From the NCBI RefSeq assembly GCF_023101765.2, contig NC_064235.1:6259501-6323500 (forward strand): a DNA stretch of 64,000 bases, written 5' to 3'. The translations under genes and the position numbers were made by a program. Below, piece by piece: positions 63,827 through 64,000 of the stretch; the stretch's first letter is position 1; each line of letters begins with the position of its first letter. Origin of the DNA: Spodoptera frugiperda. Its lineage: Eukaryota; Arthropoda; Insecta; Lepidoptera; Noctuidae. The notes below the pieces were generated by a model that made no database searches, had not been told where the DNA came from, and was given only the letters and a program-made list of their open reading frames with translations.

Positions 63827-64000
63827 TGAGAATGAGAGAGAGAGTGAGTGAGAGTGAGGCCACACTATGATATAGTATAAAAATGTAGTCCATAATAATA
63901 ATTATTATGTTTTATTTGCAGTTCCAAGAGAATGAGAAACGCAGATACCGCGCGGAACAACAGCGCCTCGCGACCAAACATGCCAAAGCCAGGGAGGAAC
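27320..64000 (+). CDS. slik: Slik, Ste20-family serine/threonine kinase (SLK/LOK type), 3' partial, spliced
   Basis: Rebuilt as 23 coding exons whose phases all agree, about 1270 codons to the window edge. Residues 1-51 hold the N-terminus and glycine loop (GELGDGAFGKV). Further landmarks are the ATP lysine in LAAAKMC (about residue 67), a glutamate in VEIDIL (about 83), the catalytic HRDLKAGN (about 157-164), DFGVSAK (about 177) and GTPYWMAPE (about 196-204). All key residues are intact, so an active kinase is expected. A long acidic, Pro/Ala- and Val-rich linker follows. From about residue 900 come the KRTRKFEIDG segment and a coiled-coil tail typical of the PKK domain. In Drosophila, Slik phosphorylates moesin/ERM proteins and the tail places it at the plasma membrane. 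LOK/STK10 is the same family. The stop codon lies beyond the window. Confidence 0.93.
27371..27599. mobile_element. TIR MITE containing a CACGTG core, in slik intron
   Basis: The left end TAGGGTGACTGGTAATTAGT and the arm TATTTAAACACGTGATTGTA are mirrored at the right (TCACGTGTTTAAATATCGGT...CCTGTCATCCA). It starts 25 bases after the donor of the start-codon exon. Related copies lie at 32975-33225 and 53205-53460. Confidence 0.8.
27610..27810 (-). mobile_element. Family B repeat, left end missing
   Basis: Starts at GTGTGAGTAAGGGTACCGGA and ends near GGCGATACGATGCTCGTTAA, about 40 bases before the next slik exon. Confidence 0.7.
27849..27974 (+). CDS. slik: slik coding exon: kinase N-lobe, glycine loop
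   Basis: Acceptor GATTACAG, donor GGCAAG|GTAAAG, 126 bases, phase 0 at both ends. It encodes VLHLGSGNDAKKKK, a segment with SDPSENWDMVGELGDG and the glycine-loop end AFGK. The loop pattern GxGxFGxV is completed by the V at the start of the next exon. Confidence 0.92.
28265..28560 (-). mobile_element. Family A repeat split by a TIR MITE
   Basis: Family A reversed (28270-28330 and 28455-28555, ending GGTAGTTCGCAGCTTCGG) is interrupted at 28333-28455. The insert has ends CCAAATACTCAAACGCTACT and a diverged partner near 28430-28450. The same MITE stands alone at 37988-38127. Confidence 0.75.
28578..29239. other. slik: slik intron sequence with a MITE end
   Basis: 28578-28700 is the end of the GTGCTTTTCCA/CATAGCTTAGCACTGGTGG MITE. 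The rest (28700-29239) is AT-rich with no exon other than the one starting at 29240. Confidence 0.45.
29240..29413 (+). CDS. slik: slik coding exon: ATP lysine and alpha-C helix
   Basis: Acceptor AAAATCCAG, donor TTATGG|GTGAGT, 174 bases, 58 codons, phase 0. It begins VYKAQHKTTGQLAAAKMC, with the ATP-anchoring lysine, and continues through VEIDILSECRHPNVVELHEA to the end IDNKLW, which joins MLLEYCDGG of the exon at 30690. The last 80 bases and the donor are the parent of the array at 29414-30205. Confidence 0.92.
29414..30205 (+). repeat. Seven extra copies of the slik exon end plus donor, with poly-G linkers
   Basis: Copies begin GATCGACATCCTGTCC at 29451, 29564, 29679, 29786, 29896, 30004 and 30110. 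Their donors follow 29529, 29642, 29757, 29864, 29974, 30082 and 30188. Every copy keeps about 79 exon bases and GTGAGTTTCGCTTGGCAA. Between copies are runs of 7-12 G. All copies read GATCGAC where the parent exon has GATAGAC, so they descend from one changed copy. None has an acceptor. Reading through the parent donor soon leaves the kinase frame, so normally the whole array is spliced out. Confidence 0.9.
30206..30500 (-). mobile_element. Family B repeat at the end of the exon array
   Basis: Left end TTAGCCATGCTTCGGCACTG, right end GTTTACCGGCGTGTTCCAT. It begins within about 20 bases of the last array donor. Confidence 0.75.
30690..30888 (+). CDS. slik: slik coding exon: hinge and catalytic loop
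   Basis: Acceptor AATTTCCAG, donor AAGTTGG|GTGAGT, 199 bases, phase 0 in and phase 1 out. It encodes the hinge MLLEYCDGGALDSVM and the catalytic loop VIHRDLKAGNVL with the proton-acceptor Asp (about residue 159), and ends in GGVKL. Confidence 0.93.
30889..31204. other. slik: slik intron, MITE fragment
   Basis: 30900-30945 is a scrap of family B (GCTGATGGTAAGCTAGTGG). 30990-31035 shares TCTGATTGGCCGG with the 18710-18985 MITE. Otherwise AT-rich. Confidence 0.4.
31205..32337 (+). repeat. 161-bp satellite, about seven units, in a kinase-domain intron
   Basis: The TCTTGGACGAGTACTACTTG junction recurs at 31371, 31531, 31692, 31853, 32014 and 32175, a period of 160-161. Units are more than 95 percent alike by eye. 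Each unit contains TACTAAC (a perfect branch-point word) inside TCTACTAACATTAACTAACAG, and again in CAGTACTAACCTC. No open frame or known transposon end is seen. Confidence 0.92.
32338..33242. other. slik: slik intron with microsatellite and MITE
   Basis: 32390-32435 has ATGT and GT runs. 32975-33225 is a diverged copy of the CACGTG MITE: GCGCGCGCGCAAACTTTTGC centre, right arm AATCACGTGTTTAAATATCG. It ends about 18 bases before the acceptor at 33242. Confidence 0.55.
33243..33373 (+). CDS. slik: slik coding exon: activation segment
   Basis: Acceptor TTAAATTTTCAG, donor TTTAAG|GTAAAT, 131 bases, phase 1 in and phase 0 out. It encodes (A)DFGVSAKNKSTLQKHDTF, then GTPYWMAPEVVLCETF: the metal-binding DFG, the activation loop with its threonines, and the APE motif that anchors the P+1 loop. 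Confidence 0.93.
33374..33981. other. slik: slik intron with a TIR MITE
   Basis: 33765-33920 is a MITE whose arms CCCACGGCGACTTTTTGTAG and the mirrored CTACAAAAAAGTCGCCGTGG face each other. No exon lies elsewhere in the intron. Confidence 0.6.
33982..34161 (+). CDS. slik: slik coding exon: kinase C-lobe
   Basis: Acceptor CTCATTTACAG, donor GTTAAG|GTATGT, 180 bases, phase 0. It encodes VDIWSLGITLIEFAQMEPPN, then the RVLLKIQKSEPPTL and FNDFISKAL segments of kinase subdomains IX-XI. It matches Ste20 GCK-V kinases almost residue for residue. Confidence 0.93.
34175..34990. mobile_element. Nested cluster: family B, family A (with 5' part) and a palindromic MITE
   Basis: A family B head (34178-34230) is cut by a reversed, long family A copy (34235-34490) that includes GGCTCTTTGAGGCGCGCGCG. 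A second family B starts at 34487, is split by a MITE at 34498-34634 (arms CAATAACCTATCTATCTG and mirror), and continues with AGCCGGTAAATGAGCAGACG to 34980. The order of events can be read from the interruptions. Confidence 0.75.
35050..35193 (+). CDS. slik: slik coding exon: end of kinase domain
   Basis: Acceptor CGCCCACAG, donor TCAGAG|GTAATT, 144 bases, phase 0. It encodes DPEKRPTAVELLKHEFVNGK, with the subdomain XI arginine, then LRDLLLEYRAEVVEEEVL, an acidic end that begins the linker. Confidence 0.92.
35194..37516. other. slik: slik intron with repeats
   Basis: 35194-36284 is AT-rich with no repeat recognised except ATGT runs near 35970. 36285-36590 is a family B copy (plus). 37080-37200 is a GGGATATTTACCATG repeat. 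37317-37438 is a near-perfect palindromic MITE (TTACTGCCACACTCAGAG and its mirror, centre AACAATTTTGTATCGA). Confidence 0.6.
37517..37595 (+). CDS. slik: slik coding exon: acidic linker
   Basis: Acceptor ATTGTCCAG, donor GTCAAGA|GTGAGT, 79 bases, phase 0 in and phase 1 out. It encodes EPRSSHIPMEEDDSTSVRSA and DTPDVK. No domain; serine- and acid-rich, as in other SLK linkers. Confidence 0.85.
37632..37917. mobile_element. Harbinger-type MITE with TAA target duplication
   Basis: The ends GGGGCCATCCATAAATTACG and the mirrored ...GATGGCCCC are flanked by TAA (37629-37631 and 37918-37920). Internal arms contain ACGTCACAC and C-rich tracts. 286 bases, no coding content. Confidence 0.85.
37988..38127. 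mobile_element. TIR MITE (AATACTCAAACGC family)
   Basis: Ends CCCGAATACTCAAACGCTAC and the mirror GTAGCGTTTGAGTATTCGG. The interior holds ATCGTGCTATCTCTGTCATT. The same family splits the family A copy at 28333-28455. Confidence 0.8.
38128..39666. other. slik: slik intron, MITE pieces and unique sequence
   Basis: 38355-38800 holds parts of the CATAGCTTAGCACTGGTGG MITE, with about 150 bases of other sequence inserted (38560-38745). 39330-39560 contains two diverged copies of a unit with CCCTGACRTGGACWC and GAACCTGAAGAGATWTGAAT. No exon supported. Confidence 0.5.
39669..40061. mobile_element. Mariner-like MITE (TA-flanked), uninterrupted copy
   Basis: The ends ACAATGTGATAGGGGTGGGA and the mirror TCTCACCCCTATCACATTGT are flanked by TA. 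Inverted arms extend through AACCCGTTAAGGCTGAGTAC. The sequence GATATC at 39928-39933 is the site into which a 236-bp element inserted in the second copy (43121-43754). Confidence 0.82.
40062..41174. other. slik: slik intron, AT-rich, ancestor of the 99-bp unit
   Basis: 40310-40375 (TATTCGATATTAGCGACCCC followed by AAAAACCACAACAATGAC) is a diverged single copy of the 99-bp array unit. No exon seen. Confidence 0.5.
41175..41992 (+). repeat. 99-bp minisatellite, eight units, open on both strands
   Basis: GCGACCCCAAAAACCA recurs at 41223, 41322, 41421, 41520, 41619, 41718, 41817 and 41916, exactly 99 bases apart. Because 99 is divisible by three, an open frame of 33-residue repeats runs through on each strand. 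The plus frame reads DSIFAISDPKNHENDTH; the minus frame reads NMGVIFMVFGVAYSEYG. It lies in the intron between the slik exons at 37517 and 42779. Unit differences include synonymous and non-synonymous changes, so no coding selection is evident. Confidence 0.9.
41993..42778. other. slik: slik intron, no feature seen
   Basis: AT-rich sequence with no repeat or exon recognised up to the acceptor CTCACGCAG. Confidence 0.4.
42779..42978 (+). CDS. slik: slik coding exon: Pro/Ala-rich linker
   Basis: Acceptor TACTCACGCAG, donor CCACCC|GTAAGT, 200 bases, phase 1 in and phase 0 out. After the join codon it reads SEEPTAGTTPVGTARRAPP, then a stretch made almost only of Pro, Ala and Ser (about 40 residues), and ends KRPHEDEHPPADRKPP. 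GC exceeds 80 percent in the middle, sharply above the intron on both sides. No folded domain expected. Confidence 0.82.
43121..43754. mobile_element. Mariner-like MITE interrupted by a 236-bp element
   Basis: Same family and TA flanks as 39669-40061 (ends ACAATGTGATAGGGGTGAGA and mirror). The MITE is split at 43266-43501; the ATAT of its GATATC site is duplicated on both sides of the insert. Confidence 0.85.
43266..43501. mobile_element. 236-bp structured repeat with 4-bp target duplication
   Basis: Begins TTTAGGGAACAG and ends GTGTCGCCACA. ATAT flanks it at 43262-43265 and 43502-43505. The first 110 bases contain four hairpins in a row: TTAGGGAAC/GTTCCCTAA, GGAGGATCCTCC, CCAGGC/GCCTGG and GGGC/GCCC. 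The minus strand is open for about 70 residues (TDDVINILHRTCEV; KARQADHLAWSEDPPF). The other full copy (49378-49613) is also exactly 236 bases. It could be a solo LTR (minus orientation starts TGTGGCGACA) or a novel short element. Confidence 0.8.
43755..44084. other. slik: slik intron, no feature seen
   Basis: AT-rich, no repeat family recognised, ends in acceptor TGTCTTCTTTACAG. Confidence 0.4.
44085..44363 (+). CDS. slik: slik coding exon: Pro/Ser/Thr-rich linker
   Basis: Acceptor TCTTTACAG, donor GACCAG|GTATGT, 279 bases, phase 0. It encodes APKKEKGPAPLPPSSTSTST and a long Pro/Thr/Ser run with PSPSRTPSPTPPQTPSS, a pattern of proline-directed phosphorylation sites, then EEVVDTATTGKLIVDQ. 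Disordered linker. Confidence 0.85.
44364..44901. other. slik: slik intron with repeat scraps
   Basis: 44640-44735 is a GGTATATTTACCATG repeat (diverged). 44775-44830 is a tRNA-SINE tail (TTTTGTCCTGTGTCGTGGGT complement type). No exon. Confidence 0.45.
44902..45288 (+). CDS. slik: slik coding exon: charged Lys/Glu-rich linker
   Basis: Acceptor TTTCCACACAG, donor GTTACG|GTGAGT, 387 bases, 129 codons, phase 0, open throughout. It starts VCRDAEKAVAENKKTEAIAK, is rich in Lys, Glu and Ser (KRESESEKRESDKREI), and ends HNAVEIRPVT. Its AT- and GA-rich composition contrasts with the GC-rich linker exons on either side. Confidence 0.85.
45440..45748. mobile_element. TIR MITE (CATAGCTTAG family), near complete
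   Basis: The left end TTTTTTCCACCAGAGAAGTG and right end CATCACTGGTGGAAAAACAC mirror each other. The interior has TAGCTATGCTACGAAGATG and CCAAACGCATCCACAGCAAC. Partial relatives lie at 15050-15170, 20340-20560, 28578-28700 and 38355-38800. Confidence 0.78.
45937..46125 (+). CDS. slik: slik coding exon: Val-rich linker
   Basis: Acceptor TTGCCTCCAG, donor GCCACG|GTCAGT, 189 bases, phase 0. It encodes PPQPKDSPSKQPKPTVVVQP, then VTPVVVAVKDSVVVVEPNSL and TVTTTHPPVLSTAAT. A second possible donor (GTGAGC) five bases further right would break the frame with the next exon. Confidence 0.8.
46126..46997. other. slik: slik intron with a long hairpin and a MITE
   Basis: 46360-46443 is a 28-bp perfect inverted repeat (separate entry). 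46700-46930 is the TTTACGTTTAACGATT-type MITE, itself interrupted by a GGGATATTTACCATG-type repeat (46745-46885). Confidence 0.5.
46360..46443. repeat. 28-bp perfect inverted repeat around an ATGT run
   Basis: The arm GCTTTATACACTAAGTGTGT plus ATACATAC (46360-46387) is repeated in exact reverse complement at 46416-46443. The 28-base centre is itself ATGT-rich and contains ATCCTGTATG twice. Confidence 0.85.
46998..47136 (+). CDS. slik: slik coding exon: linker
   Basis: Acceptor GAACACAG, donor TATAGCG|GTAAGT, 139 bases, phase 0 in and phase 1 out. It encodes LPPNAVTISTTPPIADEVVI, then VGAGSSSDDDCFAPSSLDSL and DCTHYS. Acidic-serine cluster; no domain. Confidence 0.82.
47137..47561. other. slik: slik intron with family B pieces
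   Basis: 47180-47280 (minus) and 47410-47505 (plus) are family B fragments. A short piece at 47310-47370 (CACTAGCGCCCATTGCATCC) matches the complement of 14905-14940. Confidence 0.5.
47562..47674 (+). CDS. slik: slik coding exon: linker
   Basis: Acceptor TATGTCGTCTAG, donor CATCTG|GTAAGT, 113 bases, phase 1 in and phase 0 out. It encodes (E)KTRGRRLDSSEVLILSPTAA, then ATDSGVFDDSVTNGLHL. Conserved-looking short acidic motifs but no domain. Confidence 0.83.
47755..47925 (+). mobile_element. Family A repeat
   Basis: Runs from CCCGGAGCTGCGGACTACCT to CACCCTCAAAAAAAAA. GATCCTC occurs just before the element and again just after its A-run (47940), a possible short target duplication. Confidence 0.82.
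48209..48330 (+). CDS. slik: slik coding exon: linker
   Basis: Acceptor TCTTCCACAG, donor TTTGAGAG|GTAAAT, 122 bases, phase 0 in and phase 2 out. It encodes DTSHVSVVTVGNEEIRVRDS, then AATHIALGSVSTRLSPDSFE. Confidence 0.85.
48331..49377. other. slik: slik intron with RTE-like tails and family C
   Basis: 48370-48500 and 48805-49020 are RTE-like non-LTR 3' tails (AGTAGTTCCGGAGATTAG near the end of the second). 48530-48790 has CGCATCG-rich local repeats with inverted symmetry. 49190-49285 is family C reversed. GCCATAGGCATTTTTTCTAG at 49110 recurs at 49616 on the other side of the 236-bp element. Confidence 0.5.
49378..49613. mobile_element. 236-bp structured repeat, second full copy
   Basis: Same length and ends as 43266-43501 (TTTAGGGAACAG, TTGTCGCCACA). 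The flanks ATAC and ATGC differ by one base. The minus strand is again open for about 70 residues with similar wording (SKSTDDVINIMYRTCEV). Confidence 0.8.
49691..49840 (+). CDS. slik: slik coding exon: Ser-rich linker end
   Basis: Acceptor TTGTTTCCCCAG, donor GGGGGGAACAG|GTACAT, 150 bases, phase 2 in and phase 2 out. It encodes (S)RSQSDSGSVSSGSRAARDA, then SNSHDDHLHLAHLATDLNGG. Its last 60 bases plus donor and intron start are copied twice downstream (50289-50400 and 50460-50560). Confidence 0.85.
49966..50205 (+). mobile_element. Non-LTR retrotransposon 3' fragment
   Basis: Matches 54050-54250: GAACTCCTTGCCGGAGTCTG, then GTGTCTTCAAAGCCCGAGTG, ending near GCGGCCAAACGTCGACCC and a short tail. 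It encodes part of the C-terminus of a reverse transcriptase polyprotein (AREWNSLPESVFPDGYN in the other copy). 5'-truncated. Confidence 0.75.
50289..50560 (+). repeat. Two extra copies of the slik 49840 exon end plus donor
   Basis: GCAACTCGCACGACGACCA to GGGGGGAACAG|GTATGTACAT occurs at about 50294-50370 and 50461-50541; intron sequence (TGATAGATAGTCTTGTAGCT) follows the first as in the parent. Both copies are joined on the left to ATCACCTGATGGTAA, the family B head sequence, so exon and repeat ends are fused at the shared GCAA. No acceptor precedes them. Confidence 0.88.
50585..50755 (+). mobile_element. RTE-like non-LTR 3' tail
   Basis: Has GCTGGCCCAGCGAACTTCCT, AATCGGTCGAGCCGTTCTCG and AACAGCAATTGATTTTTATA, the common lepidopteran RTE-tail wording. 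A diverged copy lies at 9000-9110. Confidence 0.65.
50756..51183. other. slik: slik intron, short dispersed repeat
   Basis: 51070-51155 is the GATGAAGAGTCCCTCTATAA repeat also seen at 2560 and 4030. The remainder is unique. Confidence 0.45.
51184..51382 (+). CDS. slik: slik coding exon: start of C-terminal region
   Basis: Acceptor CCTATTCACAG, donor TCTAAG|GTTAGA, 199 bases, phase 2 in and phase 0 out. It encodes (R)VNADPQNLDNGTEEPVVLRR, MQRSKEDIHMANLKKKTRK and RTRKFEIDGVIVTTTTSK. The KRTRKFxxDG motif just before the coiled coil is a hallmark of SLK/LOK. The end of this exon is copied many times in the next intron. Confidence 0.92.
51383..53010 (+). repeat. Copies of the slik 51382 exon end plus donor, mixed with retroelement tails
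   Basis: Two long copies (51855-51942 and 52516-52602) repeat about 87 exon bases from CACATGGCCAACCTCAAGAA to CTACTACTTCTAAG|GT. Five short copies keep only about 30 bases (GTTATTGTCACTACTACTAC...AAG|GT), at 51771-51801, 52172-52202, 52432-52462, 52863-52893 and 52968-52998. Between them are three RTE-like tails (51582-51745, 52238-52400, 52636-52840) and two family A SINEs (51421-51555 and 51992-52145). GTGTTCTATATACAACGTGT also recurs (51821, 52481). A composite unit of roughly 400-700 bases has therefore been duplicated. Confidence 0.88.
53027..53186. mobile_element. 160-bp palindromic MITE
   Basis: The arm AAAGATATTTACGGCGCATT through CCAATAACCTACC is mirrored exactly at the right end (ATTGGAATGCGCCGTAAATA). 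The centre is ATTTTGACATAAGCTCCATA, mirrored by TGTGTCAAAATTCTACC. It is related to the MITE at 34498-34634. Confidence 0.88.
53205..53460. mobile_element. CACGTG MITE, third copy
   Basis: Left arm AATCACGTGATTGTAGACAG, right arm GTACAATCACGTGTTTAAAT followed by CACTAATTACCAGTCACCCTA. The GC-rich centre (ACGCGTGCGCGGACGCGTC) is shared with 33000-33080. Confidence 0.75.
53674..53831 (+). CDS. slik: slik coding exon: start of coiled coil
   Basis: Acceptor CTATCTACAG, donor GATAAGAG|GTTAGT, 158 bases, phase 0 in and phase 2 out. It encodes VIWGDEESGRTWDDHALRKQ, then ELREIKMLQKQEQKQFQDL and NAKETQLREQQDK. Heptad-like Gln/Lys/Leu spacing typical of the PKK tail. Confidence 0.93.
53930..54265 (+). 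mobile_element. Non-LTR retrotransposon 3' end, 5'-truncated
   Basis: Encodes the last about 78 residues of a reverse-transcriptase polyprotein (TKRFASSFLVRTAREWNSLP; VNRLLLGRRALS stop at 54199-54201), then a short 3' UTR and A-rich end. 5' truncation is usual for target-primed reverse transcription. Confidence 0.8.
54266..55300. other. slik: slik intron with repeats
   Basis: 54265-54425 holds two facing GGGTTATTTGTCATG/GGTAAATATCCCGTC repeats. 54490-54630 is the TTTACGTTTAAAGTAATCG MITE. 54820-54850 has local inverted repeats. 55125-55205 is a family B 3' end (plus). A SINE head piece begins at 55265. Confidence 0.5.
55310..55640. mobile_element. GATC-saturated Harbinger-type MITE inside a SINE
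   Basis: The ends GGGTGTTACCAGACCAATCG and the mirror are flanked by TAA (55307-55309 and 55641-55643). The element is dominated by GATCGATCGTCGATCGACGG-like words and includes an about 79-bp internal tandem duplication (55475-55554 against 55555-55632). It interrupts a tRNA-derived SINE: GGAGCAACTCTTTGTGTGAT lies just left, GAGTCTGGGTGTCATGCG just right. Confidence 0.85.
55800..56155 (-). mobile_element. Family B repeat split by a large palindrome
   Basis: Family B (GTGAGGTTACCGGAGGTCC to ATTGCTTACCATCAG, then GTTATCTGTCTGCTCGTTTA) is interrupted at 55963-56119 by a palindrome described separately. Confidence 0.75.
55963..56119. repeat. 157-bp near-perfect palindrome
   Basis: CAGGGGCCTTAGTCTGCTAT at the left is mirrored at the right by ATAGCAGACTAAGGCCCCTG. 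The symmetry continues through TTACAATTGTGTCAGAATG and GAGGGACGGAGCTAT to a short loop near 56040. It is a foldback MITE inserted into family B; the exact target duplication is unclear. Confidence 0.85.
56235..56475 (+). CDS. slik: slik coding exon: PKK-type coiled coil
   Basis: Acceptor AATTCCCCAG, donor CGGAAG|GTGGGT, 241 bases, phase 2 in and phase 0 out. It encodes (R)FEAELVALGRAHEADLEAL, then ERADAALEAELRHAAKRLRA and LKQEVELVAKERRK. Long uninterrupted helix signature; GC-rich. Its last 77 bases recur at 57013-57089. Confidence 0.93.
56476..57784. other. slik: slik intron with exon copy and microsatellites
   Basis: GTATA runs lie at 56515-56562 and 56820-56840. 57011-57115 is a copy of the upstream exon end with donor and intron start. 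57150-57250 is part of the palindromic MITE with CTAAGGAATAATTAAAGTAA. The remaining sequence is AT-rich. Confidence 0.6.
57011..57115 (+). repeat. Extra copy of the slik 56475 exon end plus donor
   Basis: TTCCGCGACACGCTCAAACA to GAGAGGCGGAAG|GTGGGG repeats exon 56399-56475 with one exonic change. It continues into about 25 bases of intron (TTAGATAGTGATTTTGAAAT against the parent's TTAAATAGTGATTTTGTAAC). No acceptor precedes it. Confidence 0.9.
57785..57955 (+). CDS. slik: slik coding exon: coiled coil
   Basis: Acceptor GGCATTCCAG, donor CATCAG|GTGGGT, 171 bases, phase 0. It encodes EAYRTRRARLDAEHAERERA, then FVASLADGADTVLRRIHDA and RQALADRQYLQQRHQ. The donor lies inside the target duplication of the SINE that follows. 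Confidence 0.92.
57966..58126 (+). mobile_element. Family A SINE with 13-bp target duplication over a splice donor
   Basis: The element runs from CGGAGCTGCGGACTACCTAG to a 16-base A-run. CAGGTGGGTTACT at 57953-57965 and CAGGTGGGATACT at 58127-58139 flank it. The duplicated target contains the last three exon bases and the donor GTGGGT, so a second copy of the splice site now lies 174 bases downstream. Confidence 0.88.
58140..58640 (+). repeat. RTE-like tails around a copy of the slik 57955 exon end
   Basis: Two RTE-like tail pieces (58140-58360 and 58440-58600; TTCATCCCGATCACCTAAG) flank 58386-58439. That segment repeats exon bases CCGCGACCGACAGGCGCTGG to CGCCACCAG|GTATAA (parent ends AGGCATCAG|GTGGGT). 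No acceptor precedes the copy. Confidence 0.8.
58641..59107. other. slik: slik intron, family C piece
   Basis: 58690-58730 has an inverted repeat around CCCGCTTACTGCCAGTAAGCGGG. 58800-58985 is family C reversed plus its companion segment. The acceptor TTCTCCACAG ends at 59107. Confidence 0.5.
59108..59262 (+). CDS. slik: slik coding exon: coiled coil, parent of the large array
   Basis: Acceptor TTCTTCTCCACAG, donor ATCAAGAG|GTATGT, 155 bases, phase 0 in and phase 2 out. It encodes IMRTREAALWELEEKQIHER, then HQLAKRQLKDEFLLRRHQM and VRHDKELEQIK. It joins AGG AAA AAC of the exon at 63328, matching the order in SLK/LOK proteins. Confidence 0.93.
59263..62450 (+). repeat. Array of 21 extra copies of the slik 59262 exon end, 151-152 bp unit
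   Basis: Donor-side AGATCAAGAGG recurs 21 times after the parent, from about 59404 to 62432, roughly every 152 bases. A unit is 89 exon bases (CTCGCCAAGCGGCAGCTCAA to ATCAAGAG), a GT donor (GTATGTGTGT, GTAGGTTATT, GTATGTTATT, GTACGTGTGT or GTAGGTGTGT), about 60 intron bases with AAACACCACCGCCTCTACTG, and CATATACCCATGTACAG, an acceptor-like AG just before the exon piece. One unit (60542) lacks 12 bases, one (62074) lacks one T, and one (59927) keeps GGCACCAG as in the parent. Retained reading frames reach about 387 codons but are not the slik frame. Confidence 0.95.
62451..63327. other. slik: slik intron with degenerate SINEs
   Basis: 62480-62650 is a much-diverged family A copy ending CATCAAAAAAAAG. 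62680-62735 matches the complement of 28150-28205. 62772-62930 is a tRNA-derived SINE (CTGCACGGTTGGCACGGTGG, GGTCTGGGTGTCATGC) lacking part of its head. 62935-63080 has a piece related to 35645-35760. Confidence 0.6.
63328..63502 (+). CDS. slik: slik coding exon: PKK-domain core
   Basis: Acceptor AACAATTCACAG, donor CTGAAGAAG|GTAGGA, 175 bases, phase 2 in and phase 0 out. It encodes (R)KNTRKEEELAKVQALEKRS, then LPKRIRAEQKAREMMFRESL, the most conserved block of SLK/LOK tails, and EDERERLKK. Confidence 0.94.
63520..63860 (+). repeat. GAGAGT/GAGTGA simple repeat in a slik intron
   Basis: About 340 bases composed of GAGTGAGA-type words with interspersed AATGACTGT blocks near 63555-63615 and pure GAGAGA runs later. 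It begins about 15 bases after the donor of the 63502 exon. The strand is almost pure purine, so all open frames here are composition artefacts. Confidence 0.93.
63922..64000 (+). CDS. slik: slik coding exon, cut by the window edge
   Basis: Acceptor TTTTATTTGCAG ends at 63921; phase 0. It encodes FQENEKRRYRAEQQRLATKH, then AKAREE, the continuing coiled coil. The end of the exon and the stop codon lie beyond position 64000. Confidence 0.9.

Noticed and set aside
63322..63893. Ser/Leu/His-rich and Arg/Val-rich frames in the GA repeat
   Set aside because: Products of simple-sequence composition beyond the slik exon.

Overview
The window is nuclear DNA of an insect, almost certainly a noctuoid moth. 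Reasons: spliceosomal genes with GT/AG introns and best resemblance to insect proteins, AT-rich introns, and high copy numbers of short repeats typical of noctuid moths (tRNA-derived SINEs with a B box GGTTCGATTCC, RTE-like non-LTR tails, TIR MITEs). There is no prokaryotic gene organisation. The species cannot be fixed from sequence alone.

Layout. 1-1703: a broken Myb/SANT-like gene of the kind carried by PIF/Harbinger transposons (minus strand), beside a 757-bp Harbinger-type element (943-1699, TSD TTA) holding further exons of the same kind of gene on the plus strand. 1704-4780: repeats and intron. 4789-4996 (minus): first coding exon of tankyrase; the rest of that gene lies left of the window. 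5000-6500: a head-to-head intergenic region. About 6500-7180: probable 5' non-coding exon(s) and promoter of the plus-strand gene. 7180-27229: a 20-kb first intron full of repeats. 27230-64000: the coding part of slik, a Ste20-family (SLK/LOK type) protein kinase.

The slik gene was rebuilt as 23 consecutive coding exons with consistent phases, about 1270 codons before the window ends. In order they give a kinase domain with all catalytic motifs (exons at 27320-35193), a low-complexity Pro/Ala-, Lys/Glu- and Val/Thr-rich linker (37517-49840), and the coiled-coil PKK-type tail (51184 to the window end). The last exon is cut by the edge.

The most unusual signal is in the slik introns. Six separate exons (those ending at 29413, 49840, 51382, 56475, 57955 and 59262) are followed by one to 21 extra copies of their own 3' end, each still joined to its 5' splice site and some intron. 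Two of these are real tandem arrays: 7 extra copies with poly-G linkers after the ATP-lobe exon, and 21 extra copies of a 151-152 bp unit after a coiled-coil exon. At one exon the target-site duplication of a SINE has duplicated the splice donor, which gives a visible example of how transposition can copy an exon end. Other structure includes a 161-bp satellite rich in branch-point-like TACTAAC, a 99-bp array open on both strands, a 236-bp highly structured repeat nested in a MITE with its empty site present in the same window, and several large perfect palindromes.
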